A DNA stretch of 64,000 nucleotides from Oceanisphaera arctica. GTDB lineage: Bacteria > Pseudomonadota > Gammaproteobacteria > Enterobacterales > Aeromonadaceae. This document shows positions 1 through 9,098 of the stretch, in pieces. The stretch lies in NCBI RefSeq assembly GCF_002936955.1, contig NZ_MPZM01000016.1, positions 1-64,000 on the forward strand. The letters are read 5' to 3'. The notes below the pieces were generated by a model. The model did not search any database and was not told the DNA's origin. It saw only the letters and a list, made by a program, of their open reading frames with translations. Position numbers and translations under genes: made by a program. Numbering within the stretch: the stretch's first letter is position 1; every line of letters starts with the position of its first letter.

Positions 1-91
1 TGTGCTGGCCTTCGCCGTGGTGTTGATCCACCGGGCCTATGAAGTCATCGGCGCCGATGACATGAACGAAATGAAGAGCACCGACTCGTGA
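1..91 (+). CDS. mnhC: MnhC/MrpC antiporter subunit, 3' end only
   Basis: The window opens inside a gene read in the frame beginning at base 2. The last 29 codons encode a hydrophobic stretch followed by a polar tail ending MNEMKSTDS. The stop TGA at 89-91 overlaps the GTG start of the next gene. A C subunit (NuoK-like) directly precedes the D subunit in Mrp/Mnh operons, and the membrane-helix end fits this. The identity rests mainly on position, because most of the protein lies outside the window. Confidence 0.75.
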   Translation, partial: VLAFAVVLIHRAYEVIGADDMNEMKSTDS

Positions 92-1590
92 ATATAGCCG
101 TTATCCTACCCATTTTTATTCCCATGCTGGCCGGTGCCCTGACGCTCACCTGTTGGCGCTGGCGACTGGTGCAGCGCTGGATTTCGGTGCTGTCCGGCAC
201 CGGCCTCTTGCTGGCCGCCCTCTATCTGTTCAGCCAGGTGCGCCAGCAAGGCATTCTGGTGGCCTACGTCGGTAACTGGTCGGCACCTTACGGCATCACC
301 CTGGTTGCAGATTTGCTCAGCGCCATCATGGTGCTGGTCACCGGCATCATAGGCCTGGCGGTGGCGATTTATTCGCTGGCCACCATGAGCCGCAACCACG
401 AGGCCTTCGGTTATTACCCCTTGCTGCACCTGATGCTGGCCGGGGTGGTGGGCGCCTTTCTGACCGGCGACATCTTCAACCTCTATGTCTGGTTCGAGAT
501 CATGCTGGTGGCCTCGTTCGGACTGATGATTCTGGGCGGCGAGCGGGCCCAGATGGAGGGGGCGCTCAAGTACGTGACCCTGAACCTGCTCTCGTCGGCG
601 CTGTTTCTGACCGCCGTGGGCCTGCTGTACGGCTATGCCGGCACCCTGAACATGGCGGATCTGGCGCTGAAGCTGGGCAATGGCGAACAGCCAGGGCTGG
701 TGACGGTGATCGCCATGCTGTTTCTGGTGGCCTTCGGCATCAAGGCGGCGGCCTTTCCGCTGTTCTTCTGGCTGCCGGCCTCCTATCACACGCCGCCGGT
801 GGCAATTTCGGCGGTGTTCGCCGGTCTGCTGACCAAGGTCGGGGTCTATGCCCTGTATCGGGTGTTCAGCCTGATCTTCGTACAGGATGTGGAGCTGACT
901 CACCATACGGTATTGATGGGCATGGGCATCTTCACCATGCTGACCGGGGTGCTGGGGGCGGCGGCCCAGTTCGAGGTGCGTCGCATCCTCTCTTTCCATA
1001 TTGTCAGCCAGATTGGCTACATGCTGGTGGGGCTGGCGCTCTTTACCCCGCTGGCCATCGCCGGCGGCGTCTTCTACATCTTCCATCACATCATAGTGAA
1101 GACCAATCTGTTCCTGATCAGCGGCATCATGTACCGCTATCATGGCAGCTATGATCTGGCGCGACTGGGGGGCCTGTATCGCTCCGCTCCCTGGCTGGCG
1201 CTGCTGTTCCTGATCCCGGCCATGTCGCTGGCGGGGCTGCCGCCCTTGTCGGGCTTTTTCGCCAAATACACTGTGATCAAGGCCGGTATAGCAGCCGAGT
1301 CCTGGTTTATGGTGGCCATCGCCCTGATCGTGGGTCTGCTGACCCTGTATTCCATGGTCAAGATCTGGGCCGAGGCCTTCTGGAAGCCCTTGCCGGAAGA
1401 GGCCAAGCCTCTGCGCGGTGACACAGACCCGCACCTTTATGTCTTGTATCTGCCGGTGTTGATGCTGGCCCTGCTGACGCTGACCATCGGCTTCGGTGCC
1501 GAGTGGTTTGTGCAGCTGGCGCTGGAAACGGCGGATCAGCTGCTGACGCCGGCCGGTTATATCGAGGCGGTACTGGGAGTAAGCCGATGA
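88..1590 (+). CDS. mnhD: Na+/H+ antiporter subunit D (MnhD/MrpD)
   Basis: Inner-membrane subunit of the multisubunit Mrp/Mnh cation/proton antiporter, homologous to the proton-pumping NuoL/M/N subunits of complex I. The 500 residues form about 14 membrane helices, with the family's Glu in a helix near residue 137 ([10 protein letters not shown]) and the conserved SHxxxQxGY segment ([11 protein letters not shown]) in the middle. Length is normal for the family. The GTG start overlaps the mnhC stop, and the stop overlaps the mnhE start by 3 bases, which points to translational coupling. In the complex it helps exchange Na+ (or K+) for protons, giving pH and salt tolerance. Confidence 0.95.
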   Translation: MNIAVILPIFIPMLAGALTLTCWRWRLVQRWISVLSGTGLLLAALYLFSQVRQQGILVAYVGNWSAPYGITLVADLLSAIMVLVTGIIGLAVAIYSLATMSRNHEAFGYYPLLHLMLAGVVGAFLTGDIFNLYVWFEIMLVASFGLMILGGERAQMEGALKYVTLNLLSSALFLTAVGLLYGYAGTLNMADLALKLGNGEQPGLVTVIAMLFLVAFGIKAAAFPLFFWLPASYHTPPVAISAVFAGLLTKVGVYALYRVFSLIFVQDVELTHHTVLMGMGIFTMLTGVLGAAAQFEVRRILSFHIVSQIGYMLVGLALFTPLAIAGGVFYIFHHIIVKTNLFLISGIMYRYHGSYDLARLGGLYRSAPWLALLFLIPAMSLAGLPPLSGFFAKYTVIKAGIAAESWFMVAIALIVGLLTLYSMVKIWAEAFWKPLPEEAKPLRGDTDPHLYVLYLPVLMLALLTLTIGFGAEWFVQLALETADQLLTPAGYIEAVLGVSR

Positions 1591-2060
1591 AAGCCTTTGG
1601 TTGGAATATGTTGCTGGCCCTGTTCTGGGTCATTTTGTCCGGCAGCTACAGTATCAGCAACCTGGTGGCCGGCATGCTGCTGAGCTATCTGGTGCTGGCT
1701 TTTGTGGCGCGGGACAAGCCGATGTTTGCCAGTTACTTCGGCAAACTGCCGCAAATTTTCAGTTTCATCCTGTTTTTTATCTGGGATCTGATCAAGGCCA
1801 ACGCCCGGGTGGCTTACGATGTGCTGACGCCCACTCACCTGATGCGACCCGGGGTGATCGCCATTCCGCTGGATCTCAAGGATGACGCCGGTATCACCCT
1901 GTATGCCAACCTGATCACCGTCACCCCGGGCTCGCTGGCGCTGGATGTGTCCAGCGATCGCAAGGTGCTTTATGTGCACATGATGTATCTGGATGACGAG
2001 TCCCGCCAGCTGGCGGAATTGAAGGCCCTGGAGGCCCGTGTACTGAACTTGTTGAGGTAA
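1587..2060 (+). CDS. mnhE: Na+/H+ antiporter subunit E (MnhE/MrpE)
   Basis: A 157-residue membrane protein of the MnhE family. I chose the ATG at 1587, which overlaps the mnhD stop; a longer reading from 1503 only adds mnhD sequence in another frame. Two to three N-terminal membrane helices are followed by a soluble part containing a family-typical [14 protein letters not shown] stretch. It is a structural subunit of the Mrp complex and is coupled to the genes on both sides. Confidence 0.93.
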   Translation: MKAFGWNMLLALFWVILSGSYSISNLVAGMLLSYLVLAFVARDKPMFASYFGKLPQIFSFILFFIWDLIKANARVAYDVLTPTHLMRPGVIAIPLDLKDDAGITLYANLITVTPGSLALDVSSDRKVLYVHMMYLDDESRQLAELKALEARVLNLLR

Positions 2061-2064
2061 GCCG

Positions 2065-2340
2065 ATGCTTGATATTGCGATTACGTTATCCTTTGTTTTT
2101 TTGAGTATCGGGCTGGTGCTGGCGGCAGCGCGGCTGCTGCGTGGCCCGACCCTGCCGGACCGGGTGGTGGCGCTGGAGGTGATCGCCTCGTTGACGGTGG
2201 GGTTTATTCTGCTCTACAGCGTTAGTTACAAGGTGCCCCAGTTTATCGATGTAGCCATAGTGCTGGCGCTGACCTCCTTCATGGCAGCCGTGGGTTTTGC
2301 CCGCTACCTGGAACGGGGAGGCGAGCGCCATGATGACTGA
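2065..2340 (+). CDS. mnhF: Na+/H+ antiporter subunit F (MnhF/MrpF)
   Basis: A 91-residue protein with three predicted membrane helices and the family segment RLLRGPTLPDRVVALE near residues 24-39. It starts 4 bases after the mnhE stop and its last codons overlap the start of mnhG. It is a small membrane subunit of the Mrp/Mnh antiporter. Family length and gene position agree. Confidence 0.93.
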   Translation: MLDIAITLSFVFLSIGLVLAAARLLRGPTLPDRVVALEVIASLTVGFILLYSVSYKVPQFIDVAIVLALTSFMAAVGFARYLERGGERHDD

Positions 2341-2710
2341 AATCATCACCAGCCTGTTGCTGCTGCTCGGCTCTTTTCTGATGCTGTTGTCCGGCATCGG
2401 TATCATGCGCATGCCGGATCTGCTGACCCGGATGCACGCCACCAGCAAGGCGGGTGCCCTGGGAATTGGTCTGATGGCCTGTGGTTTTGCGGTGTTTTAC
2501 GGCGACGATACCAGCGTGGTGGTCCGGGCCCTGGCGATGGTGCTGTTTGTGATCGTCACGGCGCCGGTGGCGGCCCACGTGCTGGCTCGGGCCGGTTATT
2601 TTGTCGGTATCAAGCTGTGGGAAGGCACGGTCAAGGACGTGATCAAGGAACGTTACGACCTCAAGACCCACCGGCTGGGCAGCTCGGCGCGCAAGCGGGA
2701 AGAAGACTGA
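2330..2710 (+). CDS. mnhG: Na+/H+ antiporter subunit G (MnhG/MrpG)
   Basis: A 126-residue protein with three membrane helices and the PhaG/MnhG signature IGIMRMPDLLTRMHA near residues 24-38. The likely start is the ATG at 2330 or the one directly after it at 2333; both overlap the end of mnhF. The C-terminal tail is highly charged (SSARKREED). It is the last gene of the operon and is followed within 10 bases by the end of a convergent gene, with no clear terminator between them. Confidence 0.93.
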   Translation: MMTEIITSLLLLLGSFLMLLSGIGIMRMPDLLTRMHATSKAGALGIGLMACGFAVFYGDDTSVVVRALAMVLFVIVTAPVAAHVLARAGYFVGIKLWEGTVKDVIKERYDLKTHRLGSSARKREED

Positions 2711-2719
2711 AGGGCACCG

Positions 2720-3091
2720 TTAAGCAGTCAGCCACAAGGTTGGAATTCGTACCTTACCCCCGTAACGGCCCATGTGATCGGCATCGACGATATTCCGGAC
2801 TCGGGAGGCAGAACAATCGGGGCTATCCAGCAACGGTTTGATACGCTGTTCCAGTTTACCCGCCTGTTGCTCCAGTTCGATAAAACCAAAGGTGCCGGAG
2901 GATTCGGCCAGCCGATCGAGTAACTGATAAAGGGCCATCAGGTTGCCATGGGAGAAGGTCTCGTGCTGCCCGCCTTGTAGCTCCCTGAGCATGGTGTCCA
3001 GCTGACTGGCCGTTCTGTCGGCAAACCGGGTTTTCAGCAGGGTTAGTCGATGGTCAATAGCGGTCAAGTCAGACGATATCTGGTTCTCCAT
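2720..3091 (-). CDS. Hpt-like helical protein lacking the phospho-histidine
   Basis: A 123-residue protein, mostly helical. Residues about 55-80 read LLDRLAESSGTFGF, close to the Hpt phosphotransfer motif HxLAGSSGTFG, in which the histidine accepts the phosphate. Here the matching residue is Asp59 and the glycine after LA is Glu63, so the normal phosphotransfer chemistry is unlikely. It is divergent from a membrane sensor kinase that starts 147 bases away, which suggests a partner or inhibitor role in that signalling path. Family assignment is by motif only; the role is inference. Confidence 0.7.
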   Translation of the reverse strand: MENQISSDLTAIDHRLTLLKTRFADRTASQLDTMLRELQGGQHETFSHGNLMALYQLLDRLAESSGTFGFIELEQQAGKLEQRIKPLLDSPDCSASRVRNIVDADHMGRYGGKVRIPTLWLTA

Positions 3092-3238
3092 GTTAATCCT
3101 GAATTAAATCATCTCATGTGGGCGAAGATAGTCAGGCCAGTATATGCTGATGAGGAATCATATGAATCTTATTCTGGTGTGCAAGGACTTGCGACACCAT
3201 ATCTGCTGCTTCATGTCATCACAAGGAAGAGAACACTC

Positions 3239-5032
3239 ATGCGGTTATCGCTGAAGGGACGCATCGCACTCATTATTCTGGCCGGGGCCTTGCTCACGGT
3301 CATGGCGGTGCTGGCCACCGCCTATCACTCTCTGGTAGATGATTTCGAGCAGCAGCTTAGCCAGCGTCAGACCGAGGAAACGGTCAGGGCGGCGGAACAG
3401 GTAGAGCAGGCGCTGACATTGCGCATGAACGCCCTGGAAAGCGTCAGCGCCCAGCTCTCTGACGGACTGACTCTGAATACCACGACCAGGCTTACCACGA
3501 AGATGGAACGGCAACGCAATCTGCGGCGATTTTTTCCGGACGGGCTGGTGGTGCTGGACAGCGACGGTACCGCCATCGCCGAAAGCATCTTGGTGCCGGG
3601 GCGGCTGGGCACCAATTATGCGGACAGAGCCCACTTCCGGCAGCTGTTTGAAACCAGACAGTCGGTGATCAGTCATCCCGTTATCGGCCGCACCACGGGG
3701 GCGCCGCTGATTTCCTTCCTGAGTCCGATTCTGTCGGATGACGGCGACTTGCTGGGTGTTCTGAGTGGGGTAATCAATCTGGCGCAAACCTCCATTCTGC
3801 CGGAGCAGCGGCTCGCCGAAGCGCTGCGCGACGGAGTTATCTTCAAGATTCTGGATACCGACAATCTGGTCTATGTCTACAACGGCGCCGACTTGTCTAC
3901 CGAACTGCAACCTCTGCCTTCCCCCCGAGAAAACCCGCTGGTCGATGCGGCCCTGTCCGGCTTCGGTGCCGGTGTGACGGAACAGGGTGCCGGGCAACGG
4001 CTGGTGTTTGCCAGCACGCACCTGCAACAACTGGGCTGGATCTTTGTACGCGCCGTGCCTTATGAGCAGGCGATAGCGCCGGCCAAGGCTTTTTTTCTGC
4101 ATTTTGCGGGCATCAGCGTGCTGATTGGTGGTGCTCTGGCGCTGGTGGCCTTCTGGCTGGCCTGGACGGCGATGCGACCACTCGAGTCCATGACCCGGCA
4201 AATTCGGGTCATGGCGACCCAGGCGCGAAACAATCAGCCGTTGCCGGAAACTGGAGTGAGCGAGGTGGCGCGACTGGCCCGGGCCTTCAATCGGCTGACG
4301 GCGGAGCGAAAGGCACTGAGCGAGATCAAGGATGACTTTGTCGCCGTGGTCAGTCACGAGCTGCGTACGCCGCTGACCTCCATCAATGGCGCCTTGAAAT
4401 TGATACAGTCGGGGGCGACCGGGGCGTTGCCGGAAAAAACCGGCCAGCTGACGACGCTGGCATTACGTAACGGCGAGCGATTGCAGATCATCATCAACGA
4501 CCTGCTGGACTTCAACAAACTGAGTACCGGCAAGATGGCGCTGACCCCGGTGCTCAGTAGTGTGGCCGAGCTGGTGGATGATGCTGTATCCGGCAACGAG
4601 CCCATGGCGGCTGCATATCGGGTGCAGCTGCGCCGGCAGGTAGCCTCTTCGCTGCGAGCCAGGGTCGACCCGCTGCGCCTGCGGCAAATACTGAATAATC
4701 TGATCAGCAATGCCATCAAGTATTCTCCCTCCGGTGGCTGGGTGACGGTCCGGGCCGACCGAGTCAAACAGGACAGGCTGCGGATTACCGTCAGCGATCA
4801 GGGACTGGGCATTCCCGGCGAGTTCAGGAACCGTCTGTTCGAACGTTTCGCGCAGGCCGAAAATGGCACCATGCGGGCGAGCCAGGGCACCGGCCTGGGG
4901 CTGACCATCTGCAAGGAGCTGGTGGATCTGATGCAGGGTCAAATTGGTTATTACAACAGTGACGGTGCCCATCTGTGGGTGGAATTACCGCTAATGGCAC
5001 CCGGCGGCGCCCTGACCACACTGGCAAGATAA
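3239..5032 (+). CDS. Membrane sensor histidine kinase (Cache-HAMP-HisKA-HATPase)
   Basis: A 597-residue sensor kinase. The ATG at 3239 is preferred because AAGGAAGAG precedes it and MRLSLKGRIALIILAG then begins directly with a membrane helix. Order: helix 1 (about 9-30), a periplasmic domain of about 250 residues resembling double Cache sensors (segments such as YADRAHFRQLF and GAPLISFLSPI), helix 2 (about 284-304), HAMP, HisKA with the phospho-acceptor His373 in SHELRTPLTS, then HATPase with N box near 486, DQGLGIP near 520 and GTGLGL near 550. No receiver domain and no response-regulator gene is adjacent, so it is an orphan kinase. A strong terminator follows. Its ligand cannot be told from the sequence. 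Confidence 0.9.
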   Translation: MRLSLKGRIALIILAGALLTVMAVLATAYHSLVDDFEQQLSQRQTEETVRAAEQVEQALTLRMNALESVSAQLSDGLTLNTTTRLTTKMERQRNLRRFFPDGLVVLDSDGTAIAESILVPGRLGTNYADRAHFRQLFETRQSVISHPVIGRTTGAPLISFLSPILSDDGDLLGVLSGVINLAQTSILPEQRLAEALRDGVIFKILDTDNLVYVYNGADLSTELQPLPSPRENPLVDAALSGFGAGVTEQGAGQRLVFASTHLQQLGWIFVRAVPYEQAIAPAKAFFLHFAGISVLIGGALALVAFWLAWTAMRPLESMTRQIRVMATQARNNQPLPETGVSEVARLARAFNRLTAERKALSEIKDDFVAVVSHELRTPLTSINGALKLIQSGATGALPEKTGQLTTLALRNGERLQIIINDLLDFNKLSTGKMALTPVLSSVAELVDDAVSGNEPMAAAYRVQLRRQVASSLRARVDPLRLRQILNNLISNAIKYSPSGGWVTVRADRVKQDRLRITVSDQGLGIPGEFRNRLFERFAQAENGTMRASQGTGLGLTICKELVDLMQGQIGYYNSDGAHLWVELPLMAPGGALTTLAR

Positions 5033-5046
5033 TCCATTTTGCTGAT

Positions 5047-5086
5047 CGGAAAGGATCCCATCGTCATGGGATCCTTTCCGGTTTTT
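5047..5086 (+). terminator. Strong intrinsic terminator after the sensor kinase
   Basis: A perfect 15-bp stem (5047-5061 with 5066-5080) and 4-base loop is followed by GTTTTT. It lies 14 bases after the kinase stop codon and just before the 3' end of the convergent epimerase gene. The U-tract is on the + side. Confidence 0.9.
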
Positions 5087-5087
5087 A

Positions 5088-6089
5088 TTACTTCACTTCA
5101 AAGCCGTAGGCGTAGGGATCTTCACTGTCTACCCAGATGGTATTGTGTCCGGTGACCCGGGCCCAGCCCTGAACACTGGGCATGATGGCGGGATAATCTC
5201 CGACACTGGCCTCGCTTTCCACCCGGCCGACGAACAGGCTGCCGATAATGCTCTCGTGTACAAACTCTTCACCAACCCCAAGCCGGCCTCTGGCTACCCA
5301 TTGCGCCATGCGGGCGCTGGTGCCGGTACCGCAGGGAGAGCGGTCGATAGCGCGATCGCCATAGAACACCGCATTGCGGGCATGGGCACCCGGCTGAGTC
5401 GGCTGGCCGGTCCACATTACATGACTGGCTCCGCGTACCGTTGGATCCAGCGGGTGCACGCAATCTACCACCTTGTTTATCGCTTCCCGCACCTTGGGTG
5501 AGTAATGCAACACCTGATCGGCACTGAATGACTCTAACCCCGGAAAGTTGGCCTGGGGATCGACAATGGTGTAGTAATTTCCGCCATAAGAGACATCCAC
5601 GGTCAGCTCTCCCAACCCTTCCACCTCTATGGTGACATCCTTGTGTGCCAGGTAGCTGGCCACGTTATAGATACGCACCTTTTCTACCTTGCTACCGCTC
5701 TGCTCATAGTCGATACGGATCTGCCCGGCAGGCACGTCCAGGATCAGTTTACCCGGTGTTTTCGGCCTGATCAGGCCATGCTCGATGGCGCTGGTGACGG
5801 TGCCTATGGTGCCGTGACCACACATGGGCAGGCAGCCGCTGGTCTCGATAAACAGGATGGAAGCATCGGCCTGGTCGCTGCACGGGGGGTAAAGAACAGA
5901 GCCGGACATCATTGAATGTCCACGAGGCTCGAACATCAGTGCCTGGCGAATCCAGTCGTGATGAGCCAGAAAATCCTGCCGCTTTTCGCTCATGTTGCTG
6001 CCTTGTAAAGCAGGATAACCTCCTGCTACCAACCTTACCGGGTTGCCGCATGTGTGGGCATCTATACAGAAAAAAGTTCCTTCACGCAT
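5088..6089 (-). CDS. 4-hydroxyproline 2-epimerase
   Basis: Proline racemase family, 333 residues. It carries both catalytic cysteines, Cys90 in PMCGHGT and Cys253 in SPCGTGTS. Members with two cysteines are racemases or epimerases, whereas the related trans-3-hydroxyproline dehydratases replace one with Thr; so interconversion of trans-4-hydroxy-L-proline and cis-4-hydroxy-D-proline is the best call. The start is preceded by AGGAGA. It is divergent from the oxidase/deaminase/dehydrogenase operon that would process its product, and the 137-base gap contains a palindromic operator candidate. Substrate choice is inferred from this context. Confidence 0.92.
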   Translation of the reverse strand: MREGTFFCIDAHTCGNPVRLVAGGYPALQGSNMSEKRQDFLAHHDWIRQALMFEPRGHSMMSGSVLYPPCSDQADASILFIETSGCLPMCGHGTIGTVTSAIEHGLIRPKTPGKLILDVPAGQIRIDYEQSGSKVEKVRIYNVASYLAHKDVTIEVEGLGELTVDVSYGGNYYTIVDPQANFPGLESFSADQVLHYSPKVREAINKVVDCVHPLDPTVRGASHVMWTGQPTQPGAHARNAVFYGDRAIDRSPCGTGTSARMAQWVARGRLGVGEEFVHESIIGSLFVGRVESEASVGDYPAIMPSVQGWARVTGHNTIWVDSEDPYAYGFEVK

Positions 6090-6181
6090 CTAGTGTCTCT
6101 CCTGTTAATGATATCGACTTGTGAGATCTGGATCATGATTTTACAAATGTTTAACCAGTATCTCTGGCATCTAGGTATAAG

Positions 6182-6198
6182 TTGTATATTTTATACAA
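6182..6198. promoter_or_regulatory. Palindromic operator candidate in the hydroxyproline divergent promoter
   Basis: TTGTATA and TATACAA form a perfect 7-bp inverted repeat with a 3-base spacer. It lies 28 bases before the oxidase start, inside the only divergent promoter region of the hydroxyproline locus. FCD-type GntR regulators often bind TTGTATACAA-like sites, and such a regulator is encoded at 12621-13280. Assignment to that protein is inference. Confidence 0.55.
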
Positions 6199-6226
6199 TC
6201 AAGGAATTTGGTGAAGGGATACTCAG

Positions 6227-7537
6227 ATGCAAGACCTGAATCACGATTTAGTGGTCATCGGTGGTGGAATTATCGGCGTTACCTGCGCCTGGCAGCTGAC
6301 CCAGGCGGGTTACAAGGTATTGCTGCTGGAAAAGGATGAAGTCGGACAGGGAGCTTCATTCGGAAATGCCGGTCATATCGCCACAGAGCAGGTATTGCCG
6401 CTCGCCTCGCCTGCCGTGCTGAAGCAGTTGCCGCGCATGTTGCTGGATCCGCTGGGACCTCTGCGCCTGGACTGGCGTTATCTGCCCCGTATCGCCCCCT
6501 GGTTGCTGAAACTGGTGGCCAATATGCGCCCTCAGGCCCAGCGCAACAGCAGCGCCGGGTTGCGCCTGCTCAATGAGGCCAGTCTTCCGGCCTGGCAGCA
6601 ATTGTTACAACAGGCGGGTCTAAGCCGGTTGCTGAAGGAAGATGGCTCTTTGCTGGTGTGTGAAAGCGAGTCTGCCTTCGCCGAGTTGCAGCGGCATTCG
6701 CAAGTGCTGGGCGAGTTGGGTGTGTCAAGTGACCCCTGGTCCGCACAGACATTACATCGGCAGGTTAACGGTTTGGCACCTGCGGTCAGTGGTGGTCTGT
6801 TTTTCCCCGCGACCGGCCATGTGACCGACCCTTATCAACTGGTGGCGCAGCTTTTTGCACAGGCGCAAGCCGCAGGTATGGAACGACAGCAGGCCGAAGT
6901 TTACGGCGGGCGCTGCCAGGACAACGGCATCGAGCTTAATACCAGCAAAGGCAAGCTGTTCGCCAAACGGGTGCTGGTTGCCGCCGGTGCCTGGTCCGCG
7001 CCTCTGGTCAGGGAGCTGGCCGGTATCAAGATCCCTATGGATACCGAGCGGGGCTATCACCTGATGCTACCGGCCGAACCCGCTCGCCTGCCGATGGCGG
7101 TCAGCTCCCTGGAGCGAAAATTCATCATGACGCCAATGACGGGCGGGCTGCGCCTGGCCGGCACGGTGGAATTTGCCGGCCTGCATAAGGCGCCGGATTA
7201 CCGTCGGGCCGAGGGGCTGGTACGTCACGCGGATGCGCTGTTCGAGCGGCAGCTGGATACCCAGAGTGCGACCCCCTGGATGGGCTGCCGTCCTTCTTTA
7301 CCCGATTCATTGCCGGTGATTGACCGGGTTGGCCCGCAGGGCCGCCTGCTGTTGGCCCTGGGTCATCATCATCTGGGCCTGACACAAGCCGCAGTCACCG
7401 CCCAACTCATTTTGAGCCTGTTGTCGGGAAAACCGTCCGGGCTCGATATAGCTCCTTTCCGCCTGGCGCGGTTTGGGCAACTACCACCCACGCATACCTT
7501 TAATAACAGTGTTTGTCTGCCCGGTTCAGAAGGCTGA
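6227..7537 (+). CDS. FAD-dependent D-amino acid oxidase/dehydrogenase (probable cis-4-hydroxy-D-proline oxidase)
   Basis: A 436-residue DadA-family flavoprotein. The FAD-binding Rossmann motif is GGGIIG at residues 13-18, followed by the acidic LLLEKDE end of the second strand. The C-terminal region has the family's second FAD contact (ALGHHHLGLTQA). In this operon it should oxidise cis-4-hydroxy-D-proline to 1-pyrroline-4-hydroxy-2-carboxylate. It is the first gene of the + strand operon, 137 bases from the epimerase start, with the next gene 31 bases downstream. A general D-amino acid dehydrogenase role cannot be excluded from sequence alone. Confidence 0.9.
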   Translation: MQDLNHDLVVIGGGIIGVTCAWQLTQAGYKVLLLEKDEVGQGASFGNAGHIATEQVLPLASPAVLKQLPRMLLDPLGPLRLDWRYLPRIAPWLLKLVANMRPQAQRNSSAGLRLLNEASLPAWQQLLQQAGLSRLLKEDGSLLVCESESAFAELQRHSQVLGELGVSSDPWSAQTLHRQVNGLAPAVSGGLFFPATGHVTDPYQLVAQLFAQAQAAGMERQQAEVYGGRCQDNGIELNTSKGKLFAKRVLVAAGAWSAPLVRELAGIKIPMDTERGYHLMLPAEPARLPMAVSSLERKFIMTPMTGGLRLAGTVEFAGLHKAPDYRRAEGLVRHADALFERQLDTQSATPWMGCRPSLPDSLPVIDRVGPQGRLLLALGHHHLGLTQAAVTAQLILSLLSGKPSGLDIAPFRLARFGQLPPTHTFNNSVCLPGSEG

Positions 7538-7568
7538 CCGGACTCGCGTCACAACAGGGAGAATGTAT

Positions 7569-9032
7569 ATGGATATCAATCAGTCAACTCCGGCGAATAG
7601 GATTCGCTTACCCAGCAGCTTTGAAGTGCTGGGCCTGCTGGCGGCCTTTGTCGGCGTCATGTATTTGTTTTTGAATGTGTGGGCCCTCCCCATACAACTG
7701 GCACTGTTCGTGTCCTGGTTTCTGGTGATCGTCTTGGGTGTTCGCTTGGGACTAGGGTATGAAACCATCCAGAAAGGTTTGCTGAACGGGATTAACAACG
7801 GTATGGAAGCCGTGCTGGTGCTGATCACCGTCGGTGCCCTGATCGGTACCTGGATTGCCGGCGGCATAGTGCCCAGCATCATCTATTACGGCCTGTCGGT
7901 GATGAGCCCCAGTATCTTCCTGTTTGCGGCCTTTATCATCTGTGCCCTGACATCGCTGGCGACCGGAACCTCGTTCGGTACCGCAGGCACCGCTGGTATC
8001 GCCATGATGGGGATCGGCCACAGCTTCGGCATCCCGATGCCGCTGGTGGCCGGGGCTGTTATTTCCGGTGCCTATGTGGGTGACAAGCTGTCACCTTTGT
8101 CCGACACCACCGTGATGACGGCTTCCCTTTGCCGGGTCGACCTGATCGATCATATCAAGTCCATGCTCTACGTCAGCGCGCCTTCCGCCCTGATTGCCGG
8201 CCTGTTATTCCTGGGAGTGGGGTATTTCTATGTTGACGGTGCCGCCGACACCAGTCGGGCTGATGCGGCCATGGTAGCCCTGGCCGAGCAGTTCAACATC
8301 AGCTGGTATCTGCTGCTGCCGACGCTGATGGTGATCATCCTGCTGGCCATGCGCAAGCCATCCATTCCGGTGATCAGCTTCGGCGCCGTAATGGGCATCG
8401 TTTGTGCCGTGTTGTTCCAGGACATGGCGGCGCTGGATGCGGTCAACACTGCCTACTTCGGTAACGCCATGAGTTCAGAGGTGGACTTCCTCAATACCCT
8501 GCTGAATCGGGGCGGTATCGAGTCCATGTTCGGCGTCATCGCCCTGGTGTTGTTCGCCCTCGGATTGGGTGGGCTGATGGACCGCATCGGCGTCCTGACG
8601 GTTATCTGTAATGGCTTCCTGTCTTGGGCAAACAACGCCGGTCGGTTGACCTTGTCGACCCTGTTGGGCGGTTTCTTCGGCAACTTCTTCGGTGGTGCGG
8701 CCTATGTGTCGTTGATCACCGCCAGCACCATCACCGAGAAAAACTACGACAAGCAGGGTATCGACCGTCGGGTGTTGTCCCGCAACGCCGAGGCCGGCGG
8801 TACCATCACCACGCCCATGGTGCCCTGGTCCGATGGTGGTGTCTTCATGGCCGCCACTCTGGGGGTCAGCACCCTCAGCTATCTGCCTTTCCTCTGGTTC
8901 CATTTTCTGGTGCTGATCATCTCGCTGATTTACGGCTACTGCAATATTGCTATCTGGCGCACCGGTACCGGCAGCACCCTGCCTGTCGACGAATCCGAAG
9001 ATAGCCTGGCTCTGGCTAAGACTTCTTCATAA
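7569..9032 (+). CDS. NhaC-family Na+/H+ antiporter-like transporter
   Basis: A 487-residue integral membrane protein of the NhaC antiporter family, with about 12 helices and the conserved segments GTSFGTAGTAGIAMMGIG and GDKLSPLSDTTVMTASL. Start: ATG at 7569 sits 7 bases after AGGGAG; an ATG at 7563 is too close to it. The gene lies between the D-hydroxyproline oxidase and the deaminase, so a role in uptake of hydroxyproline or in balancing the Na+ that enters with it is plausible, but the family is known mainly for Na+/H+ exchange. No other transporter gene is present in the locus. Confidence 0.88.
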   Translation: MDINQSTPANRIRLPSSFEVLGLLAAFVGVMYLFLNVWALPIQLALFVSWFLVIVLGVRLGLGYETIQKGLLNGINNGMEAVLVLITVGALIGTWIAGGIVPSIIYYGLSVMSPSIFLFAAFIICALTSLATGTSFGTAGTAGIAMMGIGHSFGIPMPLVAGAVISGAYVGDKLSPLSDTTVMTASLCRVDLIDHIKSMLYVSAPSALIAGLLFLGVGYFYVDGAADTSRADAAMVALAEQFNISWYLLLPTLMVIILLAMRKPSIPVISFGAVMGIVCAVLFQDMAALDAVNTAYFGNAMSSEVDFLNTLLNRGGIESMFGVIALVLFALGLGGLMDRIGVLTVICNGFLSWANNAGRLTLSTLLGGFFGNFFGGAAYVSLITASTITEKNYDKQGIDRRVLSRNAEAGGTITTPMVPWSDGGVFMAATLGVSTLSYLPFLWFHFLVLIISLIYGYCNIAIWRTGTGSTLPVDESEDSLALAKTSS

Positions 9033-9056
9033 CTCACTCTTATAACTTACTTTTCC

Positions 9057-9077
9057 GGGCCTGTGCTCAGGCCCTTT
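9057..9077 (+). terminator. Weak hairpin between transporter and deaminase genes
   Basis: GGGCCT and AGGCCC form a 6-bp stem with a 6-base loop, followed by only three T. It sits in the 66-base gap after the NhaC-like gene and is more likely a partial attenuator or mRNA-end signal than a full terminator. Confidence 0.45.
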
Positions 9078-9098
9078 ATCACGATAAGGATATACATA

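Noticed and set aside
106-1434. 442-codon open frame opposite mnhD
   Set aside because: It mirrors the codons of mnhD, its product is a Gln/His/Arg-rich low-complexity sequence, and mnhD is a clear family member.
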